DNA from: an uncultured Verrucomicrobiales bacterium
Lineage (GTDB): Bacteria > Verrucomicrobiota > Verrucomicrobiia > Verrucomicrobiales > DEV007
DNA length: 64,000 nucleotides
Assembly (NCBI GenBank): GCA_943789025.1
Contig: CALSSN010000027.1
Span: forward strand, 32,385-96,384
Direction of reading: 5' to 3'
The notes beneath the pieces were generated by a model, which was not told the DNA's origin, did not search any database, and saw only the letters and a list, made by a program, of their open reading frames with translations. Within the stretch, counting starts at the first letter, position 1; the number at the start of each line of letters is the position of its first letter. The position numbers and the translations under genes were made by a program. Shown one piece after another: positions 45,243 to 54,731 of this stretch.

Positions 45243-46301
45243 TCAGGTGAGGCGCCTTTGCTGGACTGCCTGGGCGAGCGTGGCGAGCATTCCCTTTGTT
45301 GTCTCCCAGTCGACACAGGAGTCGGTGATACTCTGTCCGTAGGTCAGGTCTGCGACTGGCGCCAGAGACTGGCTGCCGGCGACGAGGTGGCTCTCGATCA
45401 TGACCCCTGCGATACCTCGCTGACCATCGGCGATCTGTGAGGCCAGAGCATCGCAGACGAGCGGTTGGTTGGCGTGTTCTTTCCGGGAGTTGCCGTGGCT
45501 GCAGTCGACCATGACCAAGGGCGGGAGGCCAGCGGCAGTGAGGTCGGTGAGAGCGGAATGGATGTCTTCGGGACGGTAGTTCGGGTCACGCCCGCCTCGG
45601 AGGATAACGTGGCAGTCGTCGTTGCCGGAAGTCTGGACGATGGCGGCGACCCCCTGCTTGGTGACCGAGAGAAAGTGGTGCGAGCCGCGAGCGGCACCGA
45701 TGGCGTCGAGAGCGATCTGGAGGTTGCCGTTGGTGCCATTTTTGAATCCTACCGGCATGGAAAGCCCGGAGGCGAGCTGGCGGTGAACCTGGCTCTCCGT
45801 GGTGCGTGCGCCAATCGCCCCCCAGGCCACAAGGTCAGCGATGTACTGCGGGGTGATGACGTCGAGAAACTCCGTGGCACATGCGACACCCGTGGCATTG
45901 AGCTTGAGGAGGAGTTCGCGAGCGAGGCGAATCCCGCGGTCGATTTCGCATGTTCCGTCGAGATCAGGATCGTTGATGTAGCCTTTCCACCCGACGGTGG
46001 TGCGCGGTTTCTCAAAGTAGACGCGCATGAGAATACTGAGATCCTCCTGGTGGATGGTGCTTTGTTCGCGAAGCCTGGTGGCATAGTCGATTGCCTGTGT
46101 CCTGTCGTGGATTGAGCAAGGTCCTGCGATGACGAGAAGCCGGTCATCCGCACCATGCAGGCAGCGGGCGGCAGCCTGCCGCTTCTCCGTGACGAAGGCG
46201 GCCATCTCCTCGCTGGCCGGAAGTTCACGCATGAGAATTTCCGGCGCGATGATCGATCGAATCTCCTTGATACGGAGGTCGTCTGTTGAGATTGCGGGCA
46301 T
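45243..46301 (-). CDS. aroG: 3-deoxy-7-phosphoheptulonate synthase, class I
   Basis: 352 residues: LLVIAGPCSIHDRTQAIDYA, MRVYFEKPRTTVGWKGYIND, GARTTESQVHRQLASGL, VILRGGRDPNYRPEDI and MVDCSHGNSRKEHANQ, all class I alpha (AroFGH) signatures with the metal ligands Cys, His, Glu and Asp. It condenses PEP and erythrose-4-phosphate in the first step of the shikimate pathway. The allosteric-site N-terminus is present. Length is normal. It lies 78 bases upstream of hldA. Confidence 0.95.
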   Translation of the reverse strand: MPAISTDDLRIKEIRSIIAPEILMRELPASEEMAAFVTEKRQAAARCLHGADDRLLVIAGPCSIHDRTQAIDYATRLREQSTIHQEDLSILMRVYFEKPRTTVGWKGYINDPDLDGTCEIDRGIRLARELLLKLNATGVACATEFLDVITPQYIADLVAWGAIGARTTESQVHRQLASGLSMPVGFKNGTNGNLQIALDAIGAARGSHHFLSVTKQGVAAIVQTSGNDDCHVILRGGRDPNYRPEDIHSALTDLTAAGLPPLVMVDCSHGNSRKEHANQPLVCDALASQIADGQRGIAGVMIESHLVAGSQSLAPVADLTYGQSITDSCVDWETTKGMLATLAQAVQQRRLT

Positions 46302-46649
46302 GGGAGGGTGAAAACGGTGCTGCGACTGGAGAGGGTATGAGAGAATTGGGGATTTTCCGAGGAAGAAACGGACAGCTTGTGGGCAGTCGATAGAGTGAAG
46401 ATTCCTCTCTTGCCGCCGTCTCTAGTCTGGAGTCTGAGCAGGTGAATTGCCAAATGTTTTCTCGCAGGCTTCGCGAGTCGCGTTGACTCATCATTGAGGA
46501 CACCGTGGTGCGAGAACTCCAGGACTGGACACTCGGTAAGGGTCAGGCAGGATTGGTAGGCTGGGAATCAAAACAACTTCGCCGAACTCAAAGACCAATG
46601 GAGGTGGTCCGACTGCTAGGGAATTGCTTTGTCAAGCATCCTCAATGTC

Positions 46650-46885
46650 GCCGGCCATCGGCTGGGGATGGAGGGGGTTGAGGGAGAGGAAGGGCGTCAG
46701 CCCAGCGTTCCCGACGCCGAGCAGGCCTTGGTCTACAAGATCCTTGGCATCGACTGGAAGAAGGCCTGTCCACCGAAGAAGACGGAGCTGAAAAGTTCCC
46801 ATGCGACGACGACTTTGTAGTGCCTTTGCTCCCCGAGATCAGGTTCCAGGCGGGATACAGGGCGTTGGCAAGAAACTTGGGTTAA
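46650..46885 (+). pseudogene. C-terminal gene remnant of unknown family, frameshifted
   Basis: Within a 762-base stretch without an intact gene (46302-47063), one frame reads PDAEQALVYKILGIDWKK and the next EEGLSTEEDGAEKFPCDDD followed by FVVPLLPEIRFQAGYRALAR up to a TAA at 46883. Both look like real protein and join near 46755-46765 by a one-base shift. A perfect hairpin follows the stop by two bases. I do not recognise the protein. The rest of the stretch (46302-46649 and 46908-47063) shows nothing else I can support. Confidence 0.4.
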
Positions 46886-46887
46886 TC

Positions 46888-46907
46888 TTGCCGCTGGCGA
46901 GCGGCAA
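46888..46907 (+). terminator. Perfect hairpin after the gene remnant
   Basis: TTGCCGCT-GGCG-AGCGGCAA, eight pairs with a four-base loop, two bases after the remnant's stop codon. A T-rich stretch (GTTGCTTTTTC) begins about 17 bases later rather than directly, so it is a weak intrinsic terminator at best. Confidence 0.45.
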
Positions 46908-47063
46908 CGTCTTCTGGGTCTGTTGCTTTTTCATTACTCTGAATCATGCCCAGAGTGATAGAACCGCTCGCCTCTTTTTTTTGCAGAACATTCGGGACCC
47001 TACCTTTTTAGGTTTATGTGAGCGACGACGGAGGTTGTCTGCTACCGCCCTCAGGATCAACTT

Positions 47064-49235
47064 TCAAGTCTGGTCCGTGGCGGCCTGAGGAGCGGAGGGA
47101 TTTCCTTTCCGGGAGGTGGCCCAGAGAACCACGCCGAGCGCGAGGAAGACAGCTTCGACGATCCATGTGGCGAAAAGGTTGCGCCAGACGCCTGACGTGA
47201 AGCCATAGCTGTGCAGTCCGATACCAAGGTTATTGACTCCCCACCACGAGAACGAGACGATGACCCCGAGGATGATGGCCCCCATGTGGATGCCAAGATC
47301 GCGGATGTAGCCGCCGAGTCGGGCGTGGAGGATAATGCCAGCTCCAAGCACAATCATGAGGGCTCCATTCTCTTTCGGATCCCACCCCCAGAAGCGGCCC
47401 CAGCTGTAGTTTGCCCAGATCCCGCCAAGGACGGTTCCGATGAGAGAGGCGACAAGGCAGAAGCAGATAATGCCATAGACCATGCGAGTGATTGATTTGA
47501 GGAATTCACTCTGCGGGCCGGCCAGCCGGAATGCGCGCCCGACAAGATAGATGTGCGAGAGTGCAGCGGCGAGCAGGCCGCAGGCGTAGCCGAGGTTGAT
47601 CACCGTGACGTGGGTCCAGAGCCAGAAGTTGCTCCGGAGAACAGCGATCAGCGTGGGCATGGTGTCGGTGGCTTCCGAGGCTTCGAAGCGGATCGCGAGG
47701 AACATTCCGGCGGCACCCAGGATCGCTGCGGTGGAGAGGGCAATTCGCTGGCGGTTGACCCACTCCATGAACAGGCAGATGAGAACCGCACAGGCGGTGA
47801 TAAAGAGGATAGTCTCGTAAAGATTGGTGATCGGAGGGCGGTAGCGGATGAGACAGCGTTGGCCGATCCCGAGCGAGAGGTAGGCGACGGCGGCCACCAC
47901 AGCGGCGACTCCAAGCCATCCAAAAATACGTGAGATGAGGGCGTGGGGTAGAGCCCAGGTCAGGGCGACGAGAACGAAACCGAGGACAAAGAAAGTGAGT
48001 GCCTTGTTAAAATAGCCGGTGGCGTAGAAGGCGACTTCGCGATCGATTTGAGAGGTTTCACCGCGCGCAGAGCCCTCTTCGCGAATCTGCTTGTCCAGAG
48101 CAGAAAGAGTTTCTTTGAGGGCTTCAGGATTGTTTTTGGCGGCTTCCAGAGTTTCCAGAAGCTGGAGACGATCGACAGCCCAAGCCCCCGCATTTTCGAA
48201 GAGAAGTCCGGCGAGGATGGCATTGCTGGGGGTGAACCACTCGAGATTCATCTGCGGGTCGAGTCCTTTGCCGGTGGCTGGCGGAGGAGGGAAAAGTTGC
48301 AGGGCGCTGGCCAGTCCTGCGACAGGGCGAATGCGTCCGAGGACGTCGTCCCATTTTCCAAGAGATGCGTCAGCGCGTGCGCGGGTTATGAAAGCAGGAT
48401 CTGTCTGGCCGAGGTAGCGCTCGAGCGTGAAGGTAGCTTTTCGCAGGTATTCGGAAGAGGTGTCGGTTGGGTTCTCCCGGAGCTGTGGGAGAGTTGCAAG
48501 GAAAGCACTCACCGAAAGGTTGCCCTCGGCATCGGTTGGGAAAAACTCCGGGACCTCCGCAGTTCCCAGCGCGATGCCATTGCGCGCGAAGTCAAGAAAT
48601 GCTGTAAGGCGCTGGAAGGCGAGGACATTCTGGCCGAGCGCGATGACCATATCGTCGATCCGGTCGCGTTCGCGGTCTTCGAGGCCCATTGACTTGCCCG
48701 TTTCTGTCACGAGGCTGTCCAGATGGCTGGCCAAATCGGCGTAGCTGTAGATGTCGCGTTTTCGTTTCGGCTCGCCTCCGAAACGAAGAAGGGTGTCCGA
48801 GTCGTTGACGATGAAAGTAGGGATGCGGCGGGCCTCTTCCGGGTGGAGGAGGCACAGGAGCAGCCATTCGCTCGCGGAATAGCGGTGAGTCTGACCCTCA
48901 AACCCCCGCTTTCCTTTGAGGAGGGTTTTGAGTTTGCCATCTGGGGTAACACCGACGGTGAGTGATGTCCTGCCGCTGAGGGGCATGAGGGCATACCGGG
49001 CGAAGGTACTCATCGGTTTAACGCGCCCGCCATCCTGAACCGGGATTTTAGAAAAGATCGCAAGGGTCTCTTCGTTGAAGGTGGGGAGGGGAAACGGGGG
49101 TTCCTGCACTCCGTCCGGAAGGGCAGCTGAAGTAGTCGAAGTGGTGGCAAGTGCGACCGCCGCCAAAAAGCGAAGAAGGATTGCGCGGAGGCAGCGCGGC
49201 CCCAGTTCCTTTGGTCGTTTGAAAGTGCCGGTCAT
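47064..49235 (-). CDS. ccsA: Cytochrome c biogenesis protein CcsA (system II)
   Basis: 723 residues. Signal-like helix, a 380-residue periplasmic domain of uncertain role, then about ten membrane helices in the C-terminal half. The haem-handling tryptophan-rich motif reads SWGRFWGWDPKENGAL, with flanking His residues (HVTVINLGYA, HARLGGYIRD, HMGAIIL). With CcsB it exports haem and ligates it to apocytochromes. ATG overlaps the ccsB stop (ATGA). The very long N-terminal domain is larger than in chloroplast-type CcsA and is seen in related fused forms. Confidence 0.88.
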   Translation of the reverse strand: MTGTFKRPKELGPRCLRAILLRFLAAVALATTSTTSAALPDGVQEPPFPLPTFNEETLAIFSKIPVQDGGRVKPMSTFARYALMPLSGRTSLTVGVTPDGKLKTLLKGKRGFEGQTHRYSASEWLLLCLLHPEEARRIPTFIVNDSDTLLRFGGEPKRKRDIYSYADLASHLDSLVTETGKSMGLEDRERDRIDDMVIALGQNVLAFQRLTAFLDFARNGIALGTAEVPEFFPTDAEGNLSVSAFLATLPQLRENPTDTSSEYLRKATFTLERYLGQTDPAFITRARADASLGKWDDVLGRIRPVAGLASALQLFPPPPATGKGLDPQMNLEWFTPSNAILAGLLFENAGAWAVDRLQLLETLEAAKNNPEALKETLSALDKQIREEGSARGETSQIDREVAFYATGYFNKALTFFVLGFVLVALTWALPHALISRIFGWLGVAAVVAAVAYLSLGIGQRCLIRYRPPITNLYETILFITACAVLICLFMEWVNRQRIALSTAAILGAAGMFLAIRFEASEATDTMPTLIAVLRSNFWLWTHVTVINLGYACGLLAAALSHIYLVGRAFRLAGPQSEFLKSITRMVYGIICFCLVASLIGTVLGGIWANYSWGRFWGWDPKENGALMIVLGAGIILHARLGGYIRDLGIHMGAIILGVIVSFSWWGVNNLGIGLHSYGFTSGVWRNLFATWIVEAVFLALGVVLWATSRKGNPSAPQAATDQT

Positions 49236-50479
49236 GGTGAGGAAGGTAGTGTTGCTGCTGCCGTCGCTGGATTTTTCCCGCGTCGCCGGGCGCTACGGGC
49301 GAGGTGGCCGATGAGCTTCTGGAAGAAGTGGATGAGGAGGCCGACTCCGACCATGATGCACGAGTAAAGCGGCCACATGTCAGAGGGGTTGTCGACCACG
49401 GCGAAGACTGAATAGAGAGGGTCCCCGGGGCGAGCGTCCTGGGGTCCCCACGATGCCTGAAAAAACGTGAAACCGTCCTGCCGGAGTGGTTCATTCATGG
49501 TGATTGCGATCTGCTCTTGGTGACCGTTTTTGGTTTTCGTCACGTCGCTAAGGAAGACCTTTGCCTTCTTCGTTCCGGGATGAAGCTCTCGGGTGAACTT
49601 GTCGAGGGTAAGCGAGAAGGGTATCTTCCATGAGCGATGTTTGAGCTTGATGACGAAGCTGCGTCCGTCGGCTTCGACCGTCCATGGGTAGCTGGCTCCA
49701 CCCCAGAGCAGCCCGCTTCCCAGAAACTTTCCGGAAGGGTCTTTGACGGTGGCGACGAGTCCGGGAAGGTTACGTTCGTTCTCGGGATTGAGACTGAGTT
49801 TCTGGAGGAAAAACCCCTCGGCGCTCAGGTTCTCACGCTCTCCGCGGGCGGGTTTGGCATTTTTCAAGAAACTTCCCAGTTCCAGCGAGAAAGGTAAAGT
49901 TGCGTGCTGGAAAGTCCGGATCGTGCCGGGGGCCAGAGTGTTGAAGAGGGACTGGTCAACAACCAGAGCAGAGGTCACTCCCGGCGCCGCTTCTCGGATC
50001 TCGACGACCCAGTCGTGGTAGCTCTGGAATTCGCCTGAAGTATCACCTTCGTAGAGTGCGATGTTGCCCTCCTTCTTCCAGTGGAAGGAGACGAATCCAG
50101 CGAGGATGAGGAAGACGATTGAGAAGTGCGCCACGAGCATTCCTGGCTGTTTCCAGCTTTTTCTCGCTTTGATGATGGCGCCGCAGAGCATGTTGGTACA
50201 GAGGAGCGCCATGAGGAGGTAGCCTCCGGGGAGGGGGAGTGGGATCCGAATGGAGTCGTTTTTGCCAAACTCGAACCAGTGGATGAGGAACAGCGGGTCG
50301 AAATACTTTTCGATGGCTCCGTGGAGGCCGAGTTCGACCTGTGCCAGCGTCCCGAGGAGGGTGATGAGCAGAAGGAAGATGAGCACCCAGACAACGAGGG
50401 CGAACGAGGAAAAGAAAGCGAAGATCCGGGGAGGGATGCTGTTGCTTCTTTGGCTTGGTTTATTTGCTGCTTGCGCCAT
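49232..50479 (-). CDS. ccsB: Cytochrome c biogenesis protein CcsB/ResB
   Basis: 415 residues: SSFALVVWVLIFLLLITLLG near the N-terminus, a second membrane pair (LLMALLCTNMLCGAIIKARK, then MLVAHFSIVFLILAGFVSFH with a conserved His), a large periplasmic ResB domain, and a C-terminal helix SCIMVGVGLLIHFFQKLI with another His. It acts with CcsA as the haem-exporting cytochrome c synthetase. The partner genes overlap by four bases. A cytochrome c gene follows upstream at 51.2-53.6 kb. Confidence 0.85.
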   Translation of the reverse strand: MAQAANKPSQRSNSIPPRIFAFFSSFALVVWVLIFLLLITLLGTLAQVELGLHGAIEKYFDPLFLIHWFEFGKNDSIRIPLPLPGGYLLMALLCTNMLCGAIIKARKSWKQPGMLVAHFSIVFLILAGFVSFHWKKEGNIALYEGDTSGEFQSYHDWVVEIREAAPGVTSALVVDQSLFNTLAPGTIRTFQHATLPFSLELGSFLKNAKPARGERENLSAEGFFLQKLSLNPENERNLPGLVATVKDPSGKFLGSGLLWGGASYPWTVEADGRSFVIKLKHRSWKIPFSLTLDKFTRELHPGTKKAKVFLSDVTKTKNGHQEQIAITMNEPLRQDGFTFFQASWGPQDARPGDPLYSVFAVVDNPSDMWPLYSCIMVGVGLLIHFFQKLIGHLARSARRRGKNPATAAATLPSSP

Positions 50480-50508
50480 GACTCGTTCTCCCCGCTTCCA
50501 AAAATTGC

Positions 50509-51099
50509 TTACTGCTGTCGGAAGCGGATGGATTCGCAGAAAGCGAAAAAGTCTTCCGTGGAAGCTTTCACCTCCTCGAGTGGGCCAACCATCTTGACGG
50601 AGATCATGATCCCGCTGAAATTCTGAATCAGCCCGAGCATGCGGTAACCCTCGCGCTGCTTCTGGGCTCCCATTCCTCCGAAACTTCCGTCGCAGGAGAT
50701 GGCGTAGGCTTCGGAGCCGAGGAGCGGTTTTAACTCGAGTTCGCTGATGCCTCCCTCGCTCAGAGGCCCCAGTCCCATCTGCCCGCGCCAGCGGTTGATG
50801 TTGGGAGTGATTCCACCACCATCACCCGGCAGAACCGTGAGGTAGCATTCGGTGTTTTCGGCCACCTGATAGTTGATGAGCCGAAATTGGGAGGTTTTTT
50901 GGGCTATCCACGATTCAGGGGCAGTCCAGTGGAACGGGTGCTGCCGGATTCCAAACCGAGACTCCGGTGAGGCTCCTGTTTTCGGGAGCGGTGTGGACGG
51001 ACCGAGATCTTTGACTTCGGTGATCTCCACGGTAGGGCCCGGGTCGCAGGCGCAACAGAGCAGGACGGAAGCAGCGAGAAGGATTCTGTGAGCTTGCAT
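50509..51099 (-). CDS. Lipoprotein of unknown function in the cytochrome maturation cluster
   Basis: 196 residues. Signal peptide with lipobox LCCAC, then PGPTVEITEVKDLGPSTPLP. The body, HPFHWTAPESWIAQKTSQFR, resembles small outer-membrane or periplasmic beta proteins, and FSGIMISVKMVGPLEEVKAS leads to a C-terminal helix FFAFCESIRFRQ. I do not recognise a domain. It sits 29 bases upstream of ccsB on the same strand, so a role near the periplasmic face of cytochrome c maturation is a reasonable guess only. Confidence 0.7.
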   Translation of the reverse strand: MQAHRILLAASVLLCCACDPGPTVEITEVKDLGPSTPLPKTGASPESRFGIRQHPFHWTAPESWIAQKTSQFRLINYQVAENTECYLTVLPGDGGGITPNINRWRGQMGLGPLSEGGISELELKPLLGSEAYAISCDGSFGGMGAQKQREGYRMLGLIQNFSGIMISVKMVGPLEEVKASTEDFFAFCESIRFRQQ

Positions 51100-51219
51100 G
51101 GGGTGCGCGGACAGATCGTCGACGTAGGGAGCGTATCTCCCGCAAATGCCAGCGGGCGAGAATCTTTCGTTTGGAAGCTTAAAGAGGCAATCGGAGTTTT
51201 CGTGCCAGCCAGCAGCGCC

Positions 51220-53607
51220 TCAGTCGCCAAGGCTCGCTTGGATGCGGCCGAAGTACTTGGCGGGATCTTTCTGAAACGTTTTCAAGGCCTCCGCGTTGGC
51301 AAACCCAATGCGCTTTCCAGAATGGCTGGCAACAAAGTCAGGATTCACAGGCTCTCTGGTGATCGGGCATGCACGGTTGACTGTCGCTGCCGCCGCTTGG
51401 GCGGGCGCAGGTTTCGGAGCAGGTTTGGCTATAGGCTTCGGGGCGGGCGCAGGCTTTTCTGCAGGTGCAGGTTTCGCTTCAGGCTTCGGGGCGGGCGCAG
51501 GCTTTGCTGCAGGCGCAGGTTTGGCTGCAGGCTTCGGGGCGGGCGCAGGCTTTGCTGCAGGTGCAGGTTTCGGAGCAGGAACCGGCTTCGCTGCAGGCTT
51601 GGGAGCGGGCGCAGGTTTGGCTGCAGGCTTCGGGGCGGGCGCAGGTTTTGCTGCAGGTTTCGGAGCAGGAGCCGGCTTCGCCGCAGGCTTGGGAGCGGGC
51701 GCAGGCTTGGCTTCAGGCTTGGCTTCAGGCTTGGCTGCAGGTTTGGCGGCGGGAGCAGGCGCTGCAGGCTTCGCTTCAGGGCCCGCAGCAGGTGCCGCAG
51801 CAGGTTCGCTGACTCCCTTGCTGACCTTCAGCTCCGGTTTGAGCCAGGAGAGGGCATTGGCGGCTTCGCTACTCACCTCGGTTTGCCAGACGTAGAGTCG
51901 GGTGAGGGCTGGAAGGTTCATGATCTTCCGGATTCCTTCATCGGTGACCTTGGTGCCGTAGAGGTTGAGGTATTCGAGCTTCTCGAGGCTACCGAGGTGA
52001 TCGAGTCCAGCATCGGTGATGGCGGTGTTCTCGAGGTGGAGCCTCTTGAGCTGTGCCATGTCGGCAAGCGCTTCCAGTCCCTGGTCAGTAATCTGGGTGC
52101 GCGCCAGATTGAGCTCCTCAAGGTTTCCTGAGAGAGGCTTGAGGGCGCTGGCCTGTTCGTCTCCGAAGGAGTCGATAACATTCAGCGCATTGAAACTCAG
52201 GGTTTTGCTTCCGCTGAACGTCGGAATGAGCAGTCCCCCTATCTTCTCAGAGAGGGTGCGTTTGGCCTCAGAGATTTCCTGATCTGAGTAAGAGCGGGCG
52301 ACGGCTTCGATCGGCACCACCTCAGTTTCGGAGGCAGCGTCAGCGATGGCCTCCGGAGGCGCTATCAGGTTGTTCCAGGCAGTTTCCAATTCCGCTGGGA
52401 CTTCGGCCTCAGCCAGCAGCATTTCGGAAGAAGCCCCGTTTGTGATCCACCATTTAAGGAGCTCTTTTTCCTCCTCGGTAAGAGGTTTTTCGTCCTCCGG
52501 TGGCATCGCTTCATCGTCCTCGAGAGGGAGGTCGATGCGCACTGCGAGGAGACTGGCTGCAAGGTCGCCGGGGACGATGGTGTCGCCTTCGCTTCCTCCT
52601 GCCATGAGGTGCTCGAATGTGTGCATTCGGAGCTTTCCTTTGGATTTTTTCTCATTGTGGCACTTGGTGCACTTCCCCTCAAGGATCGGAAGAATGACTC
52701 CCTCGAAGACCGTTTTGTCGACGTCTGCTGCTGCCAGTGCTTCTTCCTCTGGGCCCTCTGCTACACCCGTGGGTAGGCCGCCTTCCGCCGCCACTGCTGC
52801 TGCCTCCATCTGCTCGGGGTCACCCAGTCCGACGAGAGTGAAGGCGTTCTCGATCGCTTCTTCACCTTGCTCAGCCACCAGCTTTATATCCTCGGGGAGG
52901 TGTTCGGTGAGGTGATCCTTGCCATGCACCATCGATCCACCCTGGTGGGCGGCGAGGGACAGCAGTCCGATTGAGGCCACGAGGCTGATCCGGTATCCGA
53001 GGCGCGTTCCCTTTCCTTCTCCGATCTCGAAGATCACTTTGAAGTTGAGAGTGATGAGCACCAGGGCAGTGAGGATGACAGTCAGCCAGAGATGTCGGTC
53101 GAGGGTGATTTCAGCCGGTTTACCCACTGCCATGAGCCACCCGGTGCCGACGGAGAGGATGCACGAGATGGCCGAGAGCCAGAGAAGTGTGGTGATAGCT
53201 GGGGCCAGAACTTCGCGTCTTTTTTTCAGCGAGAAGATTTCAAGCAGTCCGGTGACGAGAATAAGCCCGATGGGAAGATGCAGGAGAAGCGGGTGAAGAT
53301 TCCCCAGGAAAGGCAACCACCCTCCTACAGCCGATTCCATGGAAATTCCGTCTTCGACAGTTTTTCCGATGGGAAGGTAACGGAAAAGTCCCCAGACGCC
53401 GGCGCCGAAGCCAGCAGTGAGGAGAATAGCCATAAATGCGGAGAGGCCGGAGGGCCGCCGCTGGGTTACCTGGCGGTCACGGGATTTCACAGCGTGGGAT
53501 TTGGGCAGGAGGAAGGTCTTGCTGCAGCTCGAACACTTGCCGTATTTGCCTTCAAGTTCCTTACCGATTTCAAATTCTGCTGAACAGGAGGGACACTTTG
53601 CGATCAT
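51220..53607 (-). CDS. Composite zinc-ribbon / DUF2231 / cytochrome c / LRR / YHS membrane protein
   Basis: 795 residues with six parts: a zinc ribbon (CPSC...CSSC, residues 5-29); a membrane helix (57-75); a DUF2231-like four-helix membrane domain (98-225); a cytochrome c (CTKCH at 313-317, likely distal Met in EAMPP near 368); leucine-rich repeats (490-590); an Ala/Lys/Pro linker (601-740); and a YHS-like end (ACPITREPVNPDF, then GFANAEALKTFQKDPAKYF). Planctomycete and verrucomicrobial proteins often join a c-type haem to LRRs, but the added YHS tail and KPA spacer are odd. Next to ccsAB, which would mature the haem. Role probably electron transfer or metal sensing; unproven. Confidence 0.75.
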   Translation of the reverse strand: MIAKCPSCSAEFEIGKELEGKYGKCSSCSKTFLLPKSHAVKSRDRQVTQRRPSGLSAFMAILLTAGFGAGVWGLFRYLPIGKTVEDGISMESAVGGWLPFLGNLHPLLLHLPIGLILVTGLLEIFSLKKRREVLAPAITTLLWLSAISCILSVGTGWLMAVGKPAEITLDRHLWLTVILTALVLITLNFKVIFEIGEGKGTRLGYRISLVASIGLLSLAAHQGGSMVHGKDHLTEHLPEDIKLVAEQGEEAIENAFTLVGLGDPEQMEAAAVAAEGGLPTGVAEGPEEEALAAADVDKTVFEGVILPILEGKCTKCHNEKKSKGKLRMHTFEHLMAGGSEGDTIVPGDLAASLLAVRIDLPLEDDEAMPPEDEKPLTEEEKELLKWWITNGASSEMLLAEAEVPAELETAWNNLIAPPEAIADAASETEVVPIEAVARSYSDQEISEAKRTLSEKIGGLLIPTFSGSKTLSFNALNVIDSFGDEQASALKPLSGNLEELNLARTQITDQGLEALADMAQLKRLHLENTAITDAGLDHLGSLEKLEYLNLYGTKVTDEGIRKIMNLPALTRLYVWQTEVSSEAANALSWLKPELKVSKGVSEPAAAPAAGPEAKPAAPAPAAKPAAKPEAKPEAKPAPAPKPAAKPAPAPKPAAKPAPAPKPAAKPAPAPKPAAKPVPAPKPAPAAKPAPAPKPAAKPAPAAKPAPAPKPEAKPAPAEKPAPAPKPIAKPAPKPAPAQAAAATVNRACPITREPVNPDFVASHSGKRIGFANAEALKTFQKDPAKYFGRIQASLGD
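51388..51807 (-). repeat. Repetitive Ala-Lys-Pro linker region
   Basis: Imperfect tandem copies of a unit encoding PAPKPAAK or AKPAPAPK (24 bases), encoding residues 601-740 of the composite cytochrome protein. Copy boundaries vary, with Glu, Val or Ile substitutions, so the array has drifted and probably also recombined. Confidence 0.85.
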
Positions 53608-53792
53608 GAATAAATGGAGGGGGGGTGGTATCTCGTCTTCAATGAGACGAGGGAGTTTGCTCTCTCAATTGAATACGGTCAACCTTCCATCAACTGTCAT
53701 AAAATTTTCAAGAGCTTGGGGTTCGGCTTTTTTACTGTCGGTTGCTGCGATAACGCATTGACAGCGATTCTCACAGGTGTTTATGTCGCCGC

Positions 53793-54509
53793 GTGTTAAA
53801 GCAGATAATTGGCAATCGCAACGAAGACGAATCTTCATCTACTTCTGCCTCCACTGGTTTTTATGGGACCATGGCGGCAGCGAGTTCATCTATGGTCGAG
53901 GCAAGCCCTGCTCCAGTAGCTTCTGGGCAGAGCACACCGGCTACCCAACAAAGCGCAGCAAAACCAAAAATGAGTGGTAAGAATGTTCTCTCCAATGACG
54001 TCGAGATCAAAGGTGATCTCAAATTTTCGAATGATTTGATCATCGATGGAAAAATCCAAGGTAAAGTCATTTCAGATGGCGCGCTCACTGTCGGTGAGAA
54101 TGCCAACATCAACGGCTCAATCGAGACCCGGACGGTGATTATTTTTGGCAAGGTGAAAGGCAACGTGACCGTCACCGAGCGTTGTGAATTGAAGGCCAAT
54201 GCCATTTTGGAAGGGGACATTGCCGCCGGAACGCTCTCCATCGAAGAAGGTGCGACATTTATGGGCCAATCTGCTGTCGGCAAGGGGGCAGTTGCTGCTG
54301 CTGCTGCTGCCAAGGCATCATCAAGCCCGGCAAGCAAGGCTTCGGCAGCATCTTCTTCAGCAGCACCCAGCGCTGCGAGCAGCAGCAAGGTATCTTCAGC
54401 CTCAGCCTCAGCCTCAGCCTCTGCGTCCAAGCCCTCAGCCTCGCCGTCCAAGTCTTCGTCGCCCGCAGCTGGGACGACTTCAAGGGATGGCGAATTAAAA
54501 ATTTCTTAG
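53793..54509 (+). CDS. Bactofilin (polymer-forming cytoskeletal protein)
   Basis: 238 residues. The start is taken as GTG 53793; ATG 53871 is the alternative. A Ser/Thr-rich N-terminus leads into the bactofilin beta-helix (about residues 65-165): NVLSNDVEIKGDLKFSNDLI, IIDGKIQGKVISDGALTVGE, GSIETRTVIIFGKVKGNVTV. The C-terminus is a long Ala/Ser spacer. It self-assembles without nucleotide into filaments that shape cells or hold proteins at sites in the envelope. No peptidase or LytM partner is adjacent. Stand-alone gene. Confidence 0.88.
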   Translation: MLKQIIGNRNEDESSSTSASTGFYGTMAAASSSMVEASPAPVASGQSTPATQQSAAKPKMSGKNVLSNDVEIKGDLKFSNDLIIDGKIQGKVISDGALTVGENANINGSIETRTVIIFGKVKGNVTVTERCELKANAILEGDIAAGTLSIEEGATFMGQSAVGKGAVAAAAAAKASSSPASKASAASSSAAPSAASSSKVSSASASASASASKPSASPSKSSSPAAGTTSRDGELKIS

Positions 54510-54731
54510 TCACCGAAGAAATTTTGATACGGTTTCGGTGGGTGGTCGGCTGAGTTCTTCCGGTCTCCAGCCCCGAAGTGCTTCCCTCTGATTGCACTGC
54601 TGGTTTGACTGCGGTCAAAGGGTGACGGCGCTCCTGATTCGAGGGATTCTATCGTAGCGGTTTCGGGAGGTGTCGCTTAGCGTGCAGGAATTCAGAGATC
54701 CGCCGATGCGATCTTTGGCTCGTTGCCTGTT

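Noticed and set aside
51296..51895. A long Gly/Ala-rich open frame on the plus strand.
   Set aside because: It is the antisense image of the KPA-repeat linker of the cytochrome protein; composition follows the repeat, with no start context.
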